Shown here piece after piece: positions 18,027 to 26,816 of a stretch of DNA of 64,000 bases. The stretch is from assembly GCA_963811705.1 (NCBI GenBank), contig CAWESL010000012.1, positions 124,001 to 188,000 on the forward strand. Reading direction: 5' to 3'. The translations under genes were made by a program, and so were the position numbers. This DNA comes from DATJPR01 sp963811705 (GTDB lineage: Bacteria > Bacteroidota > Ignavibacteria > UBA10030 > UBA6906). Every line of letters starts with the position of its first letter. Positions within the stretch are counted from its first letter, which is position 1. The notes beneath the pieces were generated by a model, which was given only the letters and a program-made list of their open reading frames with translations, was not told the DNA's origin and searched no databases.

Positions 18027-19181
18027 ATGACACCTTCCGAAACGGCTTCGACCCGCCTTGTTTCGCTCGATGCTTTTCGTGGCGCAACGGTGGCGGGGAT
18101 GATCCTGGTCAACAACCCCGGGACGTGGAGCGCGATTTATCCGCAACTGGAACACGCTCGCTGGAACGGTTGGACTTTCACGGACCTGATTTTCCCGTTC
18201 TTTTTGTGGATCGTCGGAGTCGCAATTCACTTTGCCTTTACCAAACGTCTTCAGAAGGGAACGCCAAAGGGGAAACTCATGGCGCATGCGCTTCAGCGCT
18301 CCTTGATCATTTTCGGTCTCGGTCTCTTCCTGTCCGGGTTCCCTTTTGGTCTGCTGTTCGACCAGCATTTCTCGTTTGCCACCTGGAGAATTCCCGGGGT
18401 CTTGCAGCGCATCGCCGTCTGCTATTTTGTCGCCTCGGCGATCTACTTGACGAGCGGACCGAAGATGCAGGTGGTCTGGATCGTCAGTCTCCTTGGGCTT
18501 TACTGGATTGCCTCCATGCTGATTCCCGTTCCCGGCTACGGTGCAGGCGTGCTGGAGCCCACCGGGAGTCTCGCGTGGTACATCGACTCCAATCTCCTTG
18601 CGGGCCACACTTGGCGAGGTGCCCCGGCGCCGGGGTTCGATCCGGAAGGGATCCTGAGCACGTTGCCGGCAATCGCCACGACATTGATGGGTGTGATGAC
18701 GGGGCGCTGGCTGTCGGGTTCCCATACGAAGGAGGAGAAGACCAGTTGGATGTTTGTGATCGGGAATCTCATGCTGCTCCTCGGGGTGATCCTGGATATG
18801 TGGATGCCCATCAATAAAAACCTCTGGACGCCGACATATTCCATTTTCATGTGCGGCTGGTCCCTGATCTGCCTTGCCGTGTTCTACTGGCTGATTGACG
18901 TCAAAGGATATGCGAAATGGGCGATGCCGTTCGTCATGTACGGCGTCAACGCTATCGCCGTGTTCGTTCTTTCCGGTCTCGTCGCGCGGCTGTTGGGAAT
19001 GATCAAAGTAACGGGACCAGACGGAAATCCTGCATCGCTCTGGCAATGGATGTTCCAGACCTGGTTCCTCTCGATCGCGAGTCCGATTAATGCTTCGTTG
19101 CTTTTTGCCATCTGTTTTAATCTTGTAATGTTCGCCGTCGTCTGGGCGCTGTGGAAAAAGAAGATCGTCATAAAGGTGTGA
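18027..19181 (+). CDS. DUF5009/COG4299 multipass membrane protein, copy 2
   Basis: A 384-residue polytopic membrane protein nearly colinear with the protein at 2092-3243. It has RLVSLDAFRGATVAGMILVN, WTFTDLIFPFFLWIVG, YGAGVLEPTGSLAWYID and MPINKNLWTP. I chose ATG 18027 because it aligns with the start of the first copy and has GAAGGA upstream; the frame stays open further upstream. Family members are tied to amino-sugar transport or acylation. As I recall, the inner-membrane MurNAc transporter of Tannerella belongs here, though I could not check this. Its place after an epimerase and before amidases suggests a role with peptidoglycan sugars. The following frame opens inside its 3' end. Confidence 0.85.
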   Translation: MTPSETASTRLVSLDAFRGATVAGMILVNNPGTWSAIYPQLEHARWNGWTFTDLIFPFFLWIVGVAIHFAFTKRLQKGTPKGKLMAHALQRSLIIFGLGLFLSGFPFGLLFDQHFSFATWRIPGVLQRIAVCYFVASAIYLTSGPKMQVVWIVSLLGLYWIASMLIPVPGYGAGVLEPTGSLAWYIDSNLLAGHTWRGAPAPGFDPEGILSTLPAIATTLMGVMTGRWLSGSHTKEEKTSWMFVIGNLMLLLGVILDMWMPINKNLWTPTYSIFMCGWSLICLAVFYWLIDVKGYAKWAMPFVMYGVNAIAVFVLSGLVARLLGMIKVTGPDGNPASLWQWMFQTWFLSIASPINASLLFAICFNLVMFAVVWALWKKKIVIKV

Positions 19182-19186
19182 TCCCA

Positions 19187-20950
19187 GTGCTCAAGGTTTT
19201 TTTCCATGTCCCCGGTGATTCGAGAGGTCGTGGCCTCCGGATCGTAATTCCGTGCATCGTCCTCCTCTGTGTTTTCCCCCGAATGGCCAGGTCATTGTCA
19301 GTGCCTGATAGCGCCTCAGATGTGGCGGCGCTTCAGGCATTGGAAGCCCGGTATGGCGGCCACCTCGGCCTCGCAGCATTGAATCTCCGGACCGGGGAGG
19401 AGATTTGCTACAATGCATCGGAGCAATTTCCCACCGCAAGTGTCATCAAGCTTGCCGTGCTCGCCGCATATTATGATGCCGTCGCGCATGGACGAGTGAA
19501 TCCCGCCTCGATACTCGACATTCGTGATGAGGACAAGAAGCCCGGTTCCGGCGTGCTGCAGTTTCTCTCTGCAGGGGGGAGAATTGCCCTCCGCGACGCT
19601 GCCCGGCTGATGATCGTCGTCAGTGACAATACCGCGACAAACCTCGTTTTGGACAATCTTGGACCCGACGTTCGGTCGCAGCTCGGCGATGTGAACTCGC
19701 TCATGGATTCGCTCGGTCTTCACCGGACGAAGCTGCTGAATCGGCTTTTTTCATGGCAGACCAAGCAGAATACAGGCGAATCGATCCGCTTCGGAGTCGG
19801 CGTATCGACGCCGGAGGACATGGTCCTCTTGATGTCCATGATCTTTCGACATCAGCTGATCGACTCAACGTCGTCTTCGGAAATGCTTGAGACGCTTCGC
19901 CTGCAGCAATACGATGACATGATTCCCCGTTACCTGCCGGATGAAGGGACGTCGCACCTTGCGATCGCTCACAAAACGGGCTCCATTGCCGAGACAAAGG
20001 TCGATGTGGGAGTGGTTACATCAGACAGCGTCGCTTTCGCGATCGCGATCTTTGTGGACAAATCAGCAGACCATTCCGGAGGAATCGAAAACAGCGCCAC
20101 GCTCCTCGGAGCACATGTGGCACGTTACGTGTGGGATCGATGGGGTGCGGGGAGGGATGGACCCGTCGAACAATACGATGTCGACTGGACGATGGTGCCG
20201 CATGGCAAATGGGCGATCTATCGATCGCGATATGCACCGTTTCCCCATCCGGATCGACTGAAGGGATTTCGGCGTGACGACGGGACATACTATCCGTACT
20301 TCCCGCACTATGCAGACAGCAGTATCGTGGTCTTCGTCCCGGAAAGTTTGAGAACCGATGCCCGTGGAACGAACATGATAGTGCACTTCCACGGTCACGG
20401 GCATGACAACCTGGACATCCTTGAGCACTCAGGCATGGTACAGGCGATGTGCGATCAACGCGTCAACGCAGTCCTGGTTCTTCCCCAGGGTCCGTACCGT
20501 GCGAGGGATTCTTTCGGTGGGAAGATGGAGGAGAAGGGAGGACTACAGCGCATGATTGAAGACATCCTCAGGATGCTGGTCCAGGAAGGTGTCATCAACG
20601 AACCGGTGTTGGGCCGTTTGATCATTTCCGCGCATAGCGGCGGCTACAGGCCCGCTGCGTTTGGTCTTCAACAAGGCGGTGAGCTGGAACATCTTGACGG
20701 CATATTTCTCTTCGATGCCTTGTACGGATACAGCGATACGTTCGCTTCCTGGCTCGAACATTCCAATGGATTCCTTGATGCGGCATTCACAGAGCACCTG
20801 AAGCCGGAGCACGACGCATTCCTATTGGGGCTTTCGCCTTCTGCCCGAAAACGAGTGAGCATCGTCCCCGCAGGGGTGGAACATGAGCAGGTTGTGCCGG
20901 CATGGTTTCCGCGCTGGGTGCAGAGTCTCGGCAAGCGCTGGCATTGGTAA
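19187..20950 (+). CDS. Class A beta-lactamase-fold serine hydrolase fused to alpha/beta hydrolase
   Basis: About 587 residues from GTG 19187 (alternatives GTG 19151, which overlaps the previous gene, and 19178). After an N-terminal hydrophobic segment comes a penicillin-recognising domain (about 35-305) with SVIK (Ser85, Lys88), SDN (146-148) and KTG (263-265), in the usual order. I see no clear omega-loop ExxLN glutamate, so a DD-peptidase or transpeptidase-like role is more likely than antibiotic hydrolysis. The C-terminal half (about 325-587) resembles an alpha/beta hydrolase: FHGHGHDNL, LPQGPYRARDSFGG, and AHSGG with probable nucleophile Ser484. I know of no standard family with this fusion. 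It probably acts on cell-wall material in the periplasm. Confidence 0.75.
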   Translation: MLKVFFHVPGDSRGRGLRIVIPCIVLLCVFPRMARSLSVPDSASDVAALQALEARYGGHLGLAALNLRTGEEICYNASEQFPTASVIKLAVLAAYYDAVAHGRVNPASILDIRDEDKKPGSGVLQFLSAGGRIALRDAARLMIVVSDNTATNLVLDNLGPDVRSQLGDVNSLMDSLGLHRTKLLNRLFSWQTKQNTGESIRFGVGVSTPEDMVLLMSMIFRHQLIDSTSSSEMLETLRLQQYDDMIPRYLPDEGTSHLAIAHKTGSIAETKVDVGVVTSDSVAFAIAIFVDKSADHSGGIENSATLLGAHVARYVWDRWGAGRDGPVEQYDVDWTMVPHGKWAIYRSRYAPFPHPDRLKGFRRDDGTYYPYFPHYADSSIVVFVPESLRTDARGTNMIVHFHGHGHDNLDILEHSGMVQAMCDQRVNAVLVLPQGPYRARDSFGGKMEEKGGLQRMIEDILRMLVQEGVINEPVLGRLIISAHSGGYRPAAFGLQQGGELEHLDGIFLFDALYGYSDTFASWLEHSNGFLDAAFTEHLKPEHDAFLLGLSPSARKRVSIVPAGVEHEQVVPAWFPRWVQSLGKRWHW

Positions 20951-21011
20951 TAATGTCCAGAGATGGACGATTGATTGTACAGTCGTGATGCATGACAAGA
21001 CGGAGGTAGGA

Positions 21012-21977
21012 GTGCTCAAAGAACGAAAACGCCGCGTCCATGGCCATTGTTGGTGGTCCCACGCGTCGTTGCTTGCGATTCTCGCCATTGGCTTTTCCGT
21101 TCAGTCTTCGGCACAGCTCAGACTGGTGTCGATTGATCGCCTTCCGCTCCCGGCAAGTGGCCCGGGATGGACTGACCCTCAGTTTTCACCGGACGGGCAT
21201 GTCATCTTCATGGCATCGGCCGATTTCGGAAGCATCTGGAGTTACAATCCGTCCACGAAAGAATTGCTGGAACGCGTGGTTGCGAGAAACTCCGGCTATG
21301 GTTTTTCAGTTTCGGACGATGGGCAATCCCTCGGGTATCGCCGTACGGATCGAGACGATGCAACCCGACGCAATTCGAATACATCGGTCGTACTGAATCT
21401 TCTCGACGGAACAAACACTGTCGTCGCAACAGGAGCCGATGCGGGGATCCCGGTGTTCATCGCTTCGCAACCGGCGGTCATGAACGCGGGGATGATCTCC
21501 AGCCCGGTCCTCGCGGCTCTGCCAAACACTGTGACGGTCATGGGCATCGAGAATACGAAGATCGTGCTCAACAGGAATGGGTCGAAGGCCATCCTGGATC
21601 CGTTCGGCAACGGCAACTATATCTGGCCGTCGCTCTCGCCCGACAAAACCAGGATCGTCGCCTATGATGTCGACCGCGGGACCTTTGTCTGTGACCTCGA
21701 CGGTGGACATGTGGTGATGCTGGGGCGCAAGGACGCTCCGAGTTGGACCCGCGACGGCAAATGGATAGTGTATATGAATGACCGGGACGACGGGGACCGA
21801 CTGCTTTCCTCTGATCTCGGGTGCATCGCACCTGATGGTTCGAGATCCGCGATCTTTGCCAACACTCCGGATATTCTGGAGATGCATCCTCGTTGCTCGC
21901 CGGTGGAAGACAAGATCGTCTGTGATGCTCCGGATGGATCAATCTTCGTGATCCAGTACGAGGAGGCAGGACAATGA
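21012..21977 (+). CDS. TolB/WD40-like beta-propeller protein, exported
   Basis: A 321-residue protein. I chose GTG 21012 because GGAGG (21002-21006) is ideally placed and the peptide then reads as a signal sequence (LKERKRR, hydrophobic core, SSAQ); ATG 20988 is an alternative. The body contains PD40-type blades: DPQFSPDGHVIFMAS, GFSVSDDGQSLGYR, WPSLSPDKTRIVAYD, APSWTRDGKWIVYMN and MHPRCSPVEDKIVCD. Such propellers bind proteins or glycans. Its stop overlaps the start of the amidase gene (ATGA, 21974-21977), so the two are translationally coupled and the propeller may serve as partner or regulator of the amidase. Confidence 0.78.
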   Translation: MLKERKRRVHGHCWWSHASLLAILAIGFSVQSSAQLRLVSIDRLPLPASGPGWTDPQFSPDGHVIFMASADFGSIWSYNPSTKELLERVVARNSGYGFSVSDDGQSLGYRRTDRDDATRRNSNTSVVLNLLDGTNTVVATGADAGIPVFIASQPAVMNAGMISSPVLAALPNTVTVMGIENTKIVLNRNGSKAILDPFGNGNYIWPSLSPDKTRIVAYDVDRGTFVCDLDGGHVVMLGRKDAPSWTRDGKWIVYMNDRDDGDRLLSSDLGCIAPDGSRSAIFANTPDILEMHPRCSPVEDKIVCDAPDGSIFVIQYEEAGQ

Positions 21978-24493
21978 AGCCCTTTGCGATCCTGCTGATC
22001 CTGTTCTGCCTTCCGGTTTCTGGCGCTGTCGCACAGCGGACCGACCTCACCGGATTGAAGATTTGCATCGATCCCGGTCACGGTGGGCACAACTCCGATG
22101 ATCGGCATGTGATTCCAGATCCCGGCATCGATTTCTGGGAGTCGGAGAGCAATTTCCAGAAAGCCCTTCTCTTGCGGTCGCTTCTCGTAGAGTATGGTGC
22201 AACGGTAATCCTTACGCGAACTTCCAATGACACAACGTACGGGACTGATGACGAACCCTCCCTGGCGGCGCGCGTCGAAGTCGCGAATAGCAACAATGTG
22301 GACTGGTTTCATTCCATCCATAGCAACGCCCTCGGCGGCACCAACACCTCGACGAACTATACGTTGATACTGGTTCGTGAAAAGAGACCCGGCGGACCCG
22401 CCTCCAGCACGGGCAACGGACTGGGGGTCCCGGAAGATCCTGCATCGCTCGCGATGGCGAATATCATGGGCCCGATGATCAAGGCCAACAACCGGACGAG
22501 TTCCACGTCCACCTGGCTGGACTGGACTTTTTACGGCGGGACCAACGGCGGATTCAGTCTCGGCGTCCTTCGCGGGCTGTTAATGCCGGGAGAGCTGTCC
22601 GAGGGTTCCTTCCATGATTTCTACCCTGAAACGCGCCGGTTGATGAACAACGACTACCGAAAGATGGAAGCCTACGCGCTACGGAATGCCTTCCTGCAAT
22701 ATTACGGGGTCCCGGCAGACCAACACTCCATCATCGCCGGAATTCAGTCGGACATCAGCACATCGTCGCCGTTGAATAACACGTTCGTTCGACTCTTGCC
22801 GGAAGGCAGGGGCTATCATGGCGATACGATGAATAATGGATACTATCTGTTCGACAGCCTCACGTCGGGTGACCATACGGTTGTTTTCGAAACACCGGGG
22901 TTTTCCGTCGACTCGGTTCTCGTCACCAGCACGGCTGGTCAGGTGCAGTTCATCGATCACGTTCTTCAACGGAGCGGTCCACCGTATGTTGTCTCCGCCA
23001 TTCCCCTGAACGGCGATTCCTCGGTCATCCCTTCTGTCAGGATGACCCTGACGTTTTCAAGGCCGATGGACACGGCTTCCGTCGACCACGCGTTCTCGAT
23101 TCTTCCGTCCGTCCCCGGCAACGTGAGTTGGTCAAATAGCAATTGTGTCATGGCCTTCCAGCCCACCCCCGCCTTCGGGACGTTGACAACATACACGGCT
23201 CGCTTGGATACATCGGCACACGGAATTACCGGGGGGATCCTCGACGGCAATGCCGACGGAACAGCCGGCGATCCGTTCTTGCTTTCATTCAAAACAGAAT
23301 TTGTCGACGTTGTTCCGCCGGTGCTGACAGCGCGGTTTCCTGACACTTCAGGGACTGCGACGTCGCCATTTGACGTGATCGATTTGATGTTCAATGAGCG
23401 GTTAGATCCGTCGACCGTGAATAGTTCGAATATCAGGATACAGCAATTGGGCGGTGCAGTTCTTCCGCGGACGGTTCAGTACTGGGAGTCGCGTGGCAAA
23501 GGCGCCGTGAATGTTTACATCAGCGGTGGACTCAGAGCGGGAACAGGGTACCGTCTTTACATTGTCGGCGTCGCCGATGTCGCCGGCAATGCGATCGGAG
23601 CTGCCCAGGCCCCAACGTGGACGTTCTCGGTTGCGCCGTTCAACCTGGGTGCCGAGACACTCCTGGACTCCCTGAATCTTGGATCGGTCCCTTGGCCTTC
23701 GCCTTCGACTGCCGACGGGACGATGGGAGTCGATAACGTCGGTTTTCTCGCTTCTTCAATGCAGGGCGTGGGGACCGAGGATCCTGCGAGAGGGGCATTC
23801 CTTCTGAACTACACCTGGACGGATTTGAATCAACAGAACCTCATTCACGTCATCGGCCCTGAGAACATCGGGACGACACACTGGACCACGAGCGAAACAC
23901 GTCTGCAGTGCTATATCAACGGTGATGGATCCGGGACACGGTTCAGATTCGTTGTCCGGGACAGTGCACAAAACGGCACCGACAGGGAAGTAAGTCAATG
24001 GGTCGCGGTCGATTGGATTGGGTGGCGGCTGATCCAGTGGAACTTCGCGCAGGACTCCCTGGGCGCTTGGAGCGGGGATGGGGTCCTGAACGGCCTGCTC
24101 AGCTTTGAGGGATTTCAGATTGCGCCCAGCGCGGCAGACACATCGCGAAGCGGTCAACTCGGCTTCAATGATCTTGCCCTCGTTTCGGAGATCCCGTCTG
24201 CCGTGCCGACGGCAACGGGGGGAGTTCCGTTGCGGTTCGGGTTGGATCAAAACTATCCGAATCCATTTAATCCAACGACTGTGATCAGCGGAGAGTGGAC
24301 CGTAAGCAGCGACGTCAGTCTGATCGTGTACGATGTGCTCGGCAGGGAAGTCGCGGTTCTTGCCCATGGCCACTACCCCGCGGGGAAACATTCATTTTCA
24401 TTTGATGCGAGTCGATTGGCAAGCGGAGTGTACTTTTGTCGATTGACTGCAAACGCACTGTCGGCCACGAAGGCAATGATGCTCGTGAAATAG
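21974..24493 (+). CDS. N-acetylmuramoyl-L-alanine amidase (Amidase_3) with T9SS sorting domain
   Basis: An 839-residue exported amidase. Signal peptide about 1-20 (GAVAQ). The Amidase_3 domain (about 26-245) has zinc ligands His36 in DPGHGGHN, Glu56 or Glu58 in WESES, and His116 in SIHSNA. It cleaves the MurNAc to L-Ala bond, stripping stem peptides from glycan strands. A carboxypeptidase-regulatory-like segment (about 255-330) and two Big_5-type domains (PMDTASVDHAFSI, NERLDPSTVNSSNIRI) follow. A T9SS sorting domain (about 760-839, NYPNPFNPTT and AMMLVK) ends it and carries a diverged heptanucleotide-derived segment, SGEWTVSSD. Surface delivery implies action on foreign or released wall, or on the outer face of its own envelope. 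Confidence 0.9.
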   Translation: MKPFAILLILFCLPVSGAVAQRTDLTGLKICIDPGHGGHNSDDRHVIPDPGIDFWESESNFQKALLLRSLLVEYGATVILTRTSNDTTYGTDDEPSLAARVEVANSNNVDWFHSIHSNALGGTNTSTNYTLILVREKRPGGPASSTGNGLGVPEDPASLAMANIMGPMIKANNRTSSTSTWLDWTFYGGTNGGFSLGVLRGLLMPGELSEGSFHDFYPETRRLMNNDYRKMEAYALRNAFLQYYGVPADQHSIIAGIQSDISTSSPLNNTFVRLLPEGRGYHGDTMNNGYYLFDSLTSGDHTVVFETPGFSVDSVLVTSTAGQVQFIDHVLQRSGPPYVVSAIPLNGDSSVIPSVRMTLTFSRPMDTASVDHAFSILPSVPGNVSWSNSNCVMAFQPTPAFGTLTTYTARLDTSAHGITGGILDGNADGTAGDPFLLSFKTEFVDVVPPVLTARFPDTSGTATSPFDVIDLMFNERLDPSTVNSSNIRIQQLGGAVLPRTVQYWESRGKGAVNVYISGGLRAGTGYRLYIVGVADVAGNAIGAAQAPTWTFSVAPFNLGAETLLDSLNLGSVPWPSPSTADGTMGVDNVGFLASSMQGVGTEDPARGAFLLNYTWTDLNQQNLIHVIGPENIGTTHWTTSETRLQCYINGDGSGTRFRFVVRDSAQNGTDREVSQWVAVDWIGWRLIQWNFAQDSLGAWSGDGVLNGLLSFEGFQIAPSAADTSRSGQLGFNDLALVSEIPSAVPTATGGVPLRFGLDQNYPNPFNPTTVISGEWTVSSDVSLIVYDVLGREVAVLAHGHYPAGKHSFSFDASRLASGVYFCRLTANALSATKAMMLVK
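24278..24312 (+). repeat. Diverged copy of the in-frame 7-bp repeat in a sorting domain
   Basis: ACTGTGA, TCAGCGG, AGAGTGG, ACCGTAA, GCAGCGA align unit by unit with 15192-15226 and encode the same peptide pattern TVISGEWTVSS. Confidence 0.6.
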
Positions 24494-24544
24494 GCCGCCC
24501 TTTCGTTCTTTGCTCCATATTGTCAACTGCCCGAGGTTCAAGCC

Positions 24545-26305
24545 ATGAGCATGGTCCGTAGAGTGTTCGTTCTTGCAATCCTGTTCAGTATCGCGTCTGG
24601 TCGAGGATGGAGCCAGTCAAAGCCTTCCATTCTCATCGTCGTACCGGAAGACGATACGACGACGACGTCATCCTCCGTTTATAGATTGTCAGCGAGCGCG
24701 ACGCCGGGTTGCGCGGTGACGCTGAACGGCCAGGCCCAACTTGTTTATCCATCTGGCGCGTTCTGCGGACTTCTCACCCTCAACGTGGGCGACAACCTCT
24801 TTACCGTCGTGGCCGCCGCGAACGACAGCAGCAGAGCGGAGAAGACCTTCCTGATCATCCGGAGGCCTCCTCCGGAGCAGATCAGATCCGACACGCTGGC
24901 GATCGATTCATTGCAGATGCGGCCGGGCCAGGATCGCTGGCTGGATGCCGGACAGTTGCTTGAAGTCCAATGCAAGGGGACGCCGGGGTGCAAAGCGACA
25001 TTTCTGGACGGCGTGCCGATGCGGGAAGTCCCACCGGAGGAACACGGGGGCCAGAGAGGGATCTACCGTGGTGTCTATCGGGTGGGCGAAGTCGATCATC
25101 TTCTCGATTCCCCGATAACGTTTCGGTTGGAAGATAGTGCAGGACACGTGGTGGAACGAGAAACAAAGGCGAAGGTTTCATTCCGTCCCTCTGAATTTCC
25201 GTTCGTGGGAGTGACGCGCGGTCAACGGGCGTCCCTCACCTACGGCCTCGGTGATGATCGGCTTGGCGGTGCCGTTCTGCAGCGGCTGGGGGCGGGAGTG
25301 AGACTGGCAATCAACGGCAAGACCGGGGGCATGTATCGGGTGGCATTAGCGGACGGACAGGAAGCGTGGATTGACGAAGAATCTGTGACGCTTCTCCCGC
25401 AGGGGACGTTTCCGCCATACTCTCTGACCGGGAATTGGAATGTCTACGGGGATGCGCAGTACGACTATGTCACCGTGGCGATGGACGATCGCCTTCCGTA
25501 TGTGAGCAGCGCTGACGTCGACCCCAACCGGATCAACGTCGACGTCTATGGTGCCGTCTCGAACACGAACTGGATCATCCAGGCGATGAACACGAAAGAG
25601 ATAACAAACGTCGCGTATCGGGAGATTGGCAAAGGGGTGCTTCGCATTGCGATCGATCTCAAGCACAAGCAGCTATGGGGTTATGCCATTTCCTACCGTG
25701 GCACGATGCTCGTCATTCGCGTGCGTCGACAGCCGGAGCGCCTGAAGATCAAAGCATTGCGGTTCGTCATCGACGCCGGTCACGGAGGTGACAACAATGG
25801 GGCACTCGGGTCAACGGGGGCGAAGGAGAAGGACATCAATCTTTCCACCGCGCTGCATCTGAAATCGCTGCTCGAAGACGAAGGCGCAGTCGTCTACCTC
25901 ACGCGGAGCTCGGATACCGCGGTCTCCATGGCCAGCAGACTCGCTGTGGGCTTGCGAGACGATGCCGATATCCTGATTAGCATTCATGCGAACTCGGTCG
26001 GGTATACGACGAACCCGGCCGATGTGCGAGGGGTGAGCACGTATTACAAATATCTTGCCTATCGCCCCTTGTCCGTCTGCATCATCAAACGCATACTGGA
26101 TCTTGATCTCCCCGCGTACGGCAATGTCGGGAGTTTCAATTTCCTCCTGAATTCGCCGACAGAACTGCCGAACGTTCTTGTTGAGCAGGCGTACATGTCG
26201 AACCCGCTTGACGAAATGAAGTTGCTGGACGACGACTTCCGGAAAAAGATCGCGAAAGCGATCGTCAAAGGAATTGAGGATTTTCTTGATGCGTGTGACG
26301 ACTGA
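24545..26305 (+). CDS. N-acetylmuramoyl-L-alanine amidase with N-terminal beta domains
   Basis: A 586-residue exported amidase, start ATG 24545. Signal peptide about 1-23 (GWSQ). The N-terminal 400 residues are beta-rich: an Ig-like segment, an SH3b-like stretch (RLAINGKTGGMYRVALADGQEAWIDEES) and an AMIN-like region before the catalytic domain. Amidase_3 (about 405-580) has zinc ligands His413 (DAGHGGDN), Glu428 (KEKDIN) and His481 (SIHANS), plus catalytic Glu547 (VEQAYMSN). Unlike the preceding amidase it has no sorting domain, so it should remain periplasmic. In this position it resembles amidases used in cell division or wall turnover. The GNAT gene overlaps its end by 17 bases. Confidence 0.9.
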   Translation: MSMVRRVFVLAILFSIASGRGWSQSKPSILIVVPEDDTTTTSSSVYRLSASATPGCAVTLNGQAQLVYPSGAFCGLLTLNVGDNLFTVVAAANDSSRAEKTFLIIRRPPPEQIRSDTLAIDSLQMRPGQDRWLDAGQLLEVQCKGTPGCKATFLDGVPMREVPPEEHGGQRGIYRGVYRVGEVDHLLDSPITFRLEDSAGHVVERETKAKVSFRPSEFPFVGVTRGQRASLTYGLGDDRLGGAVLQRLGAGVRLAINGKTGGMYRVALADGQEAWIDEESVTLLPQGTFPPYSLTGNWNVYGDAQYDYVTVAMDDRLPYVSSADVDPNRINVDVYGAVSNTNWIIQAMNTKEITNVAYREIGKGVLRIAIDLKHKQLWGYAISYRGTMLVIRVRRQPERLKIKALRFVIDAGHGGDNNGALGSTGAKEKDINLSTALHLKSLLEDEGAVVYLTRSSDTAVSMASRLAVGLRDDADILISIHANSVGYTTNPADVRGVSTYYKYLAYRPLSVCIIKRILDLDLPAYGNVGSFNFLLNSPTELPNVLVEQAYMSNPLDEMKLLDDDFRKKIAKAIVKGIEDFLDACDD

Positions 26306-26816
26306 CATTGCCCTCCGTAACGCGAGCACTTCGGATGTTCCGGCCATCCGGAACATCCTTTGGACAACGTGGCTGGCGACCTATGCTTCATTCATACCCC
26401 TGGAGGACCTGGAGGAATATTTCGAAGGGCACTATTCCAGTGCGGCGATCGACGAAATTCTCGGCGACCCGAGCGCAAGAATATCGCTGGCCATAGTGGG
26501 GGGGAGTCTTGCGGGGACGATGATCACGAGGTTCAAGAGGGAGGAGCGACGGCTTTATGTCTCCTCACTCTACGTGCTCCCGGCCTTTCAAGGGCTTGGT
26601 GTTGGAGGGCGGTTGCTAGTGGAGGCCGAGGCAAGAGCCCGGGAGAGCGGTCTCAACGCAATCTGGTTAGGCGTGATGGTGCAAAACGTGAAAACGGTAG
26701 AATGGTATGAGAAGATCGGATTCCGCTTTGATGAGCGTCAACCGTTCGTCATGGGGAAGACAAGCGTGGAGCACCTGATCGGTTACAAATCTATTGTTGT
26801 TCCTGGTCGGTCTTGA
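26289..26816 (+). CDS. GNAT-family N-acetyltransferase
   Basis: A 175-residue cytoplasmic acyl-CoA-dependent acetyltransferase. I chose ATG 26289, with GAGG upstream; a TTG at 26274 is the alternative. The GNAT fold is visible: LRNASTSDVPAIRNIL at the N-terminus, SSLYVLPAFQGLGVGGRLL with the acetyl-CoA loop (QGLGVGG), and the C-terminal NVKTVEWYEKIGFRF. It overlaps the amidase gene upstream and converges on ampG, with 26 bases of 3' overlap. The substrate is unknown; an amino acid or amino sugar from the recycling pathway would fit the context but is not shown. Confidence 0.85.
   Translation: MRVTTDIALRNASTSDVPAIRNILWTTWLATYASFIPLEDLEEYFEGHYSSAAIDEILGDPSARISLAIVGGSLAGTMITRFKREERRLYVSSLYVLPAFQGLGVGGRLLVEAEARARESGLNAIWLGVMVQNVKTVEWYEKIGFRFDERQPFVMGKTSVEHLIGYKSIVVPGRS

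Noticed and set aside
19187..20100. Antibiotic-resistance beta-lactamase
   Set aside because: The SxxK/SDN/KTG motifs are shared with wall peptidases, the omega-loop glutamate is not evident, and the context is peptidoglycan turnover.
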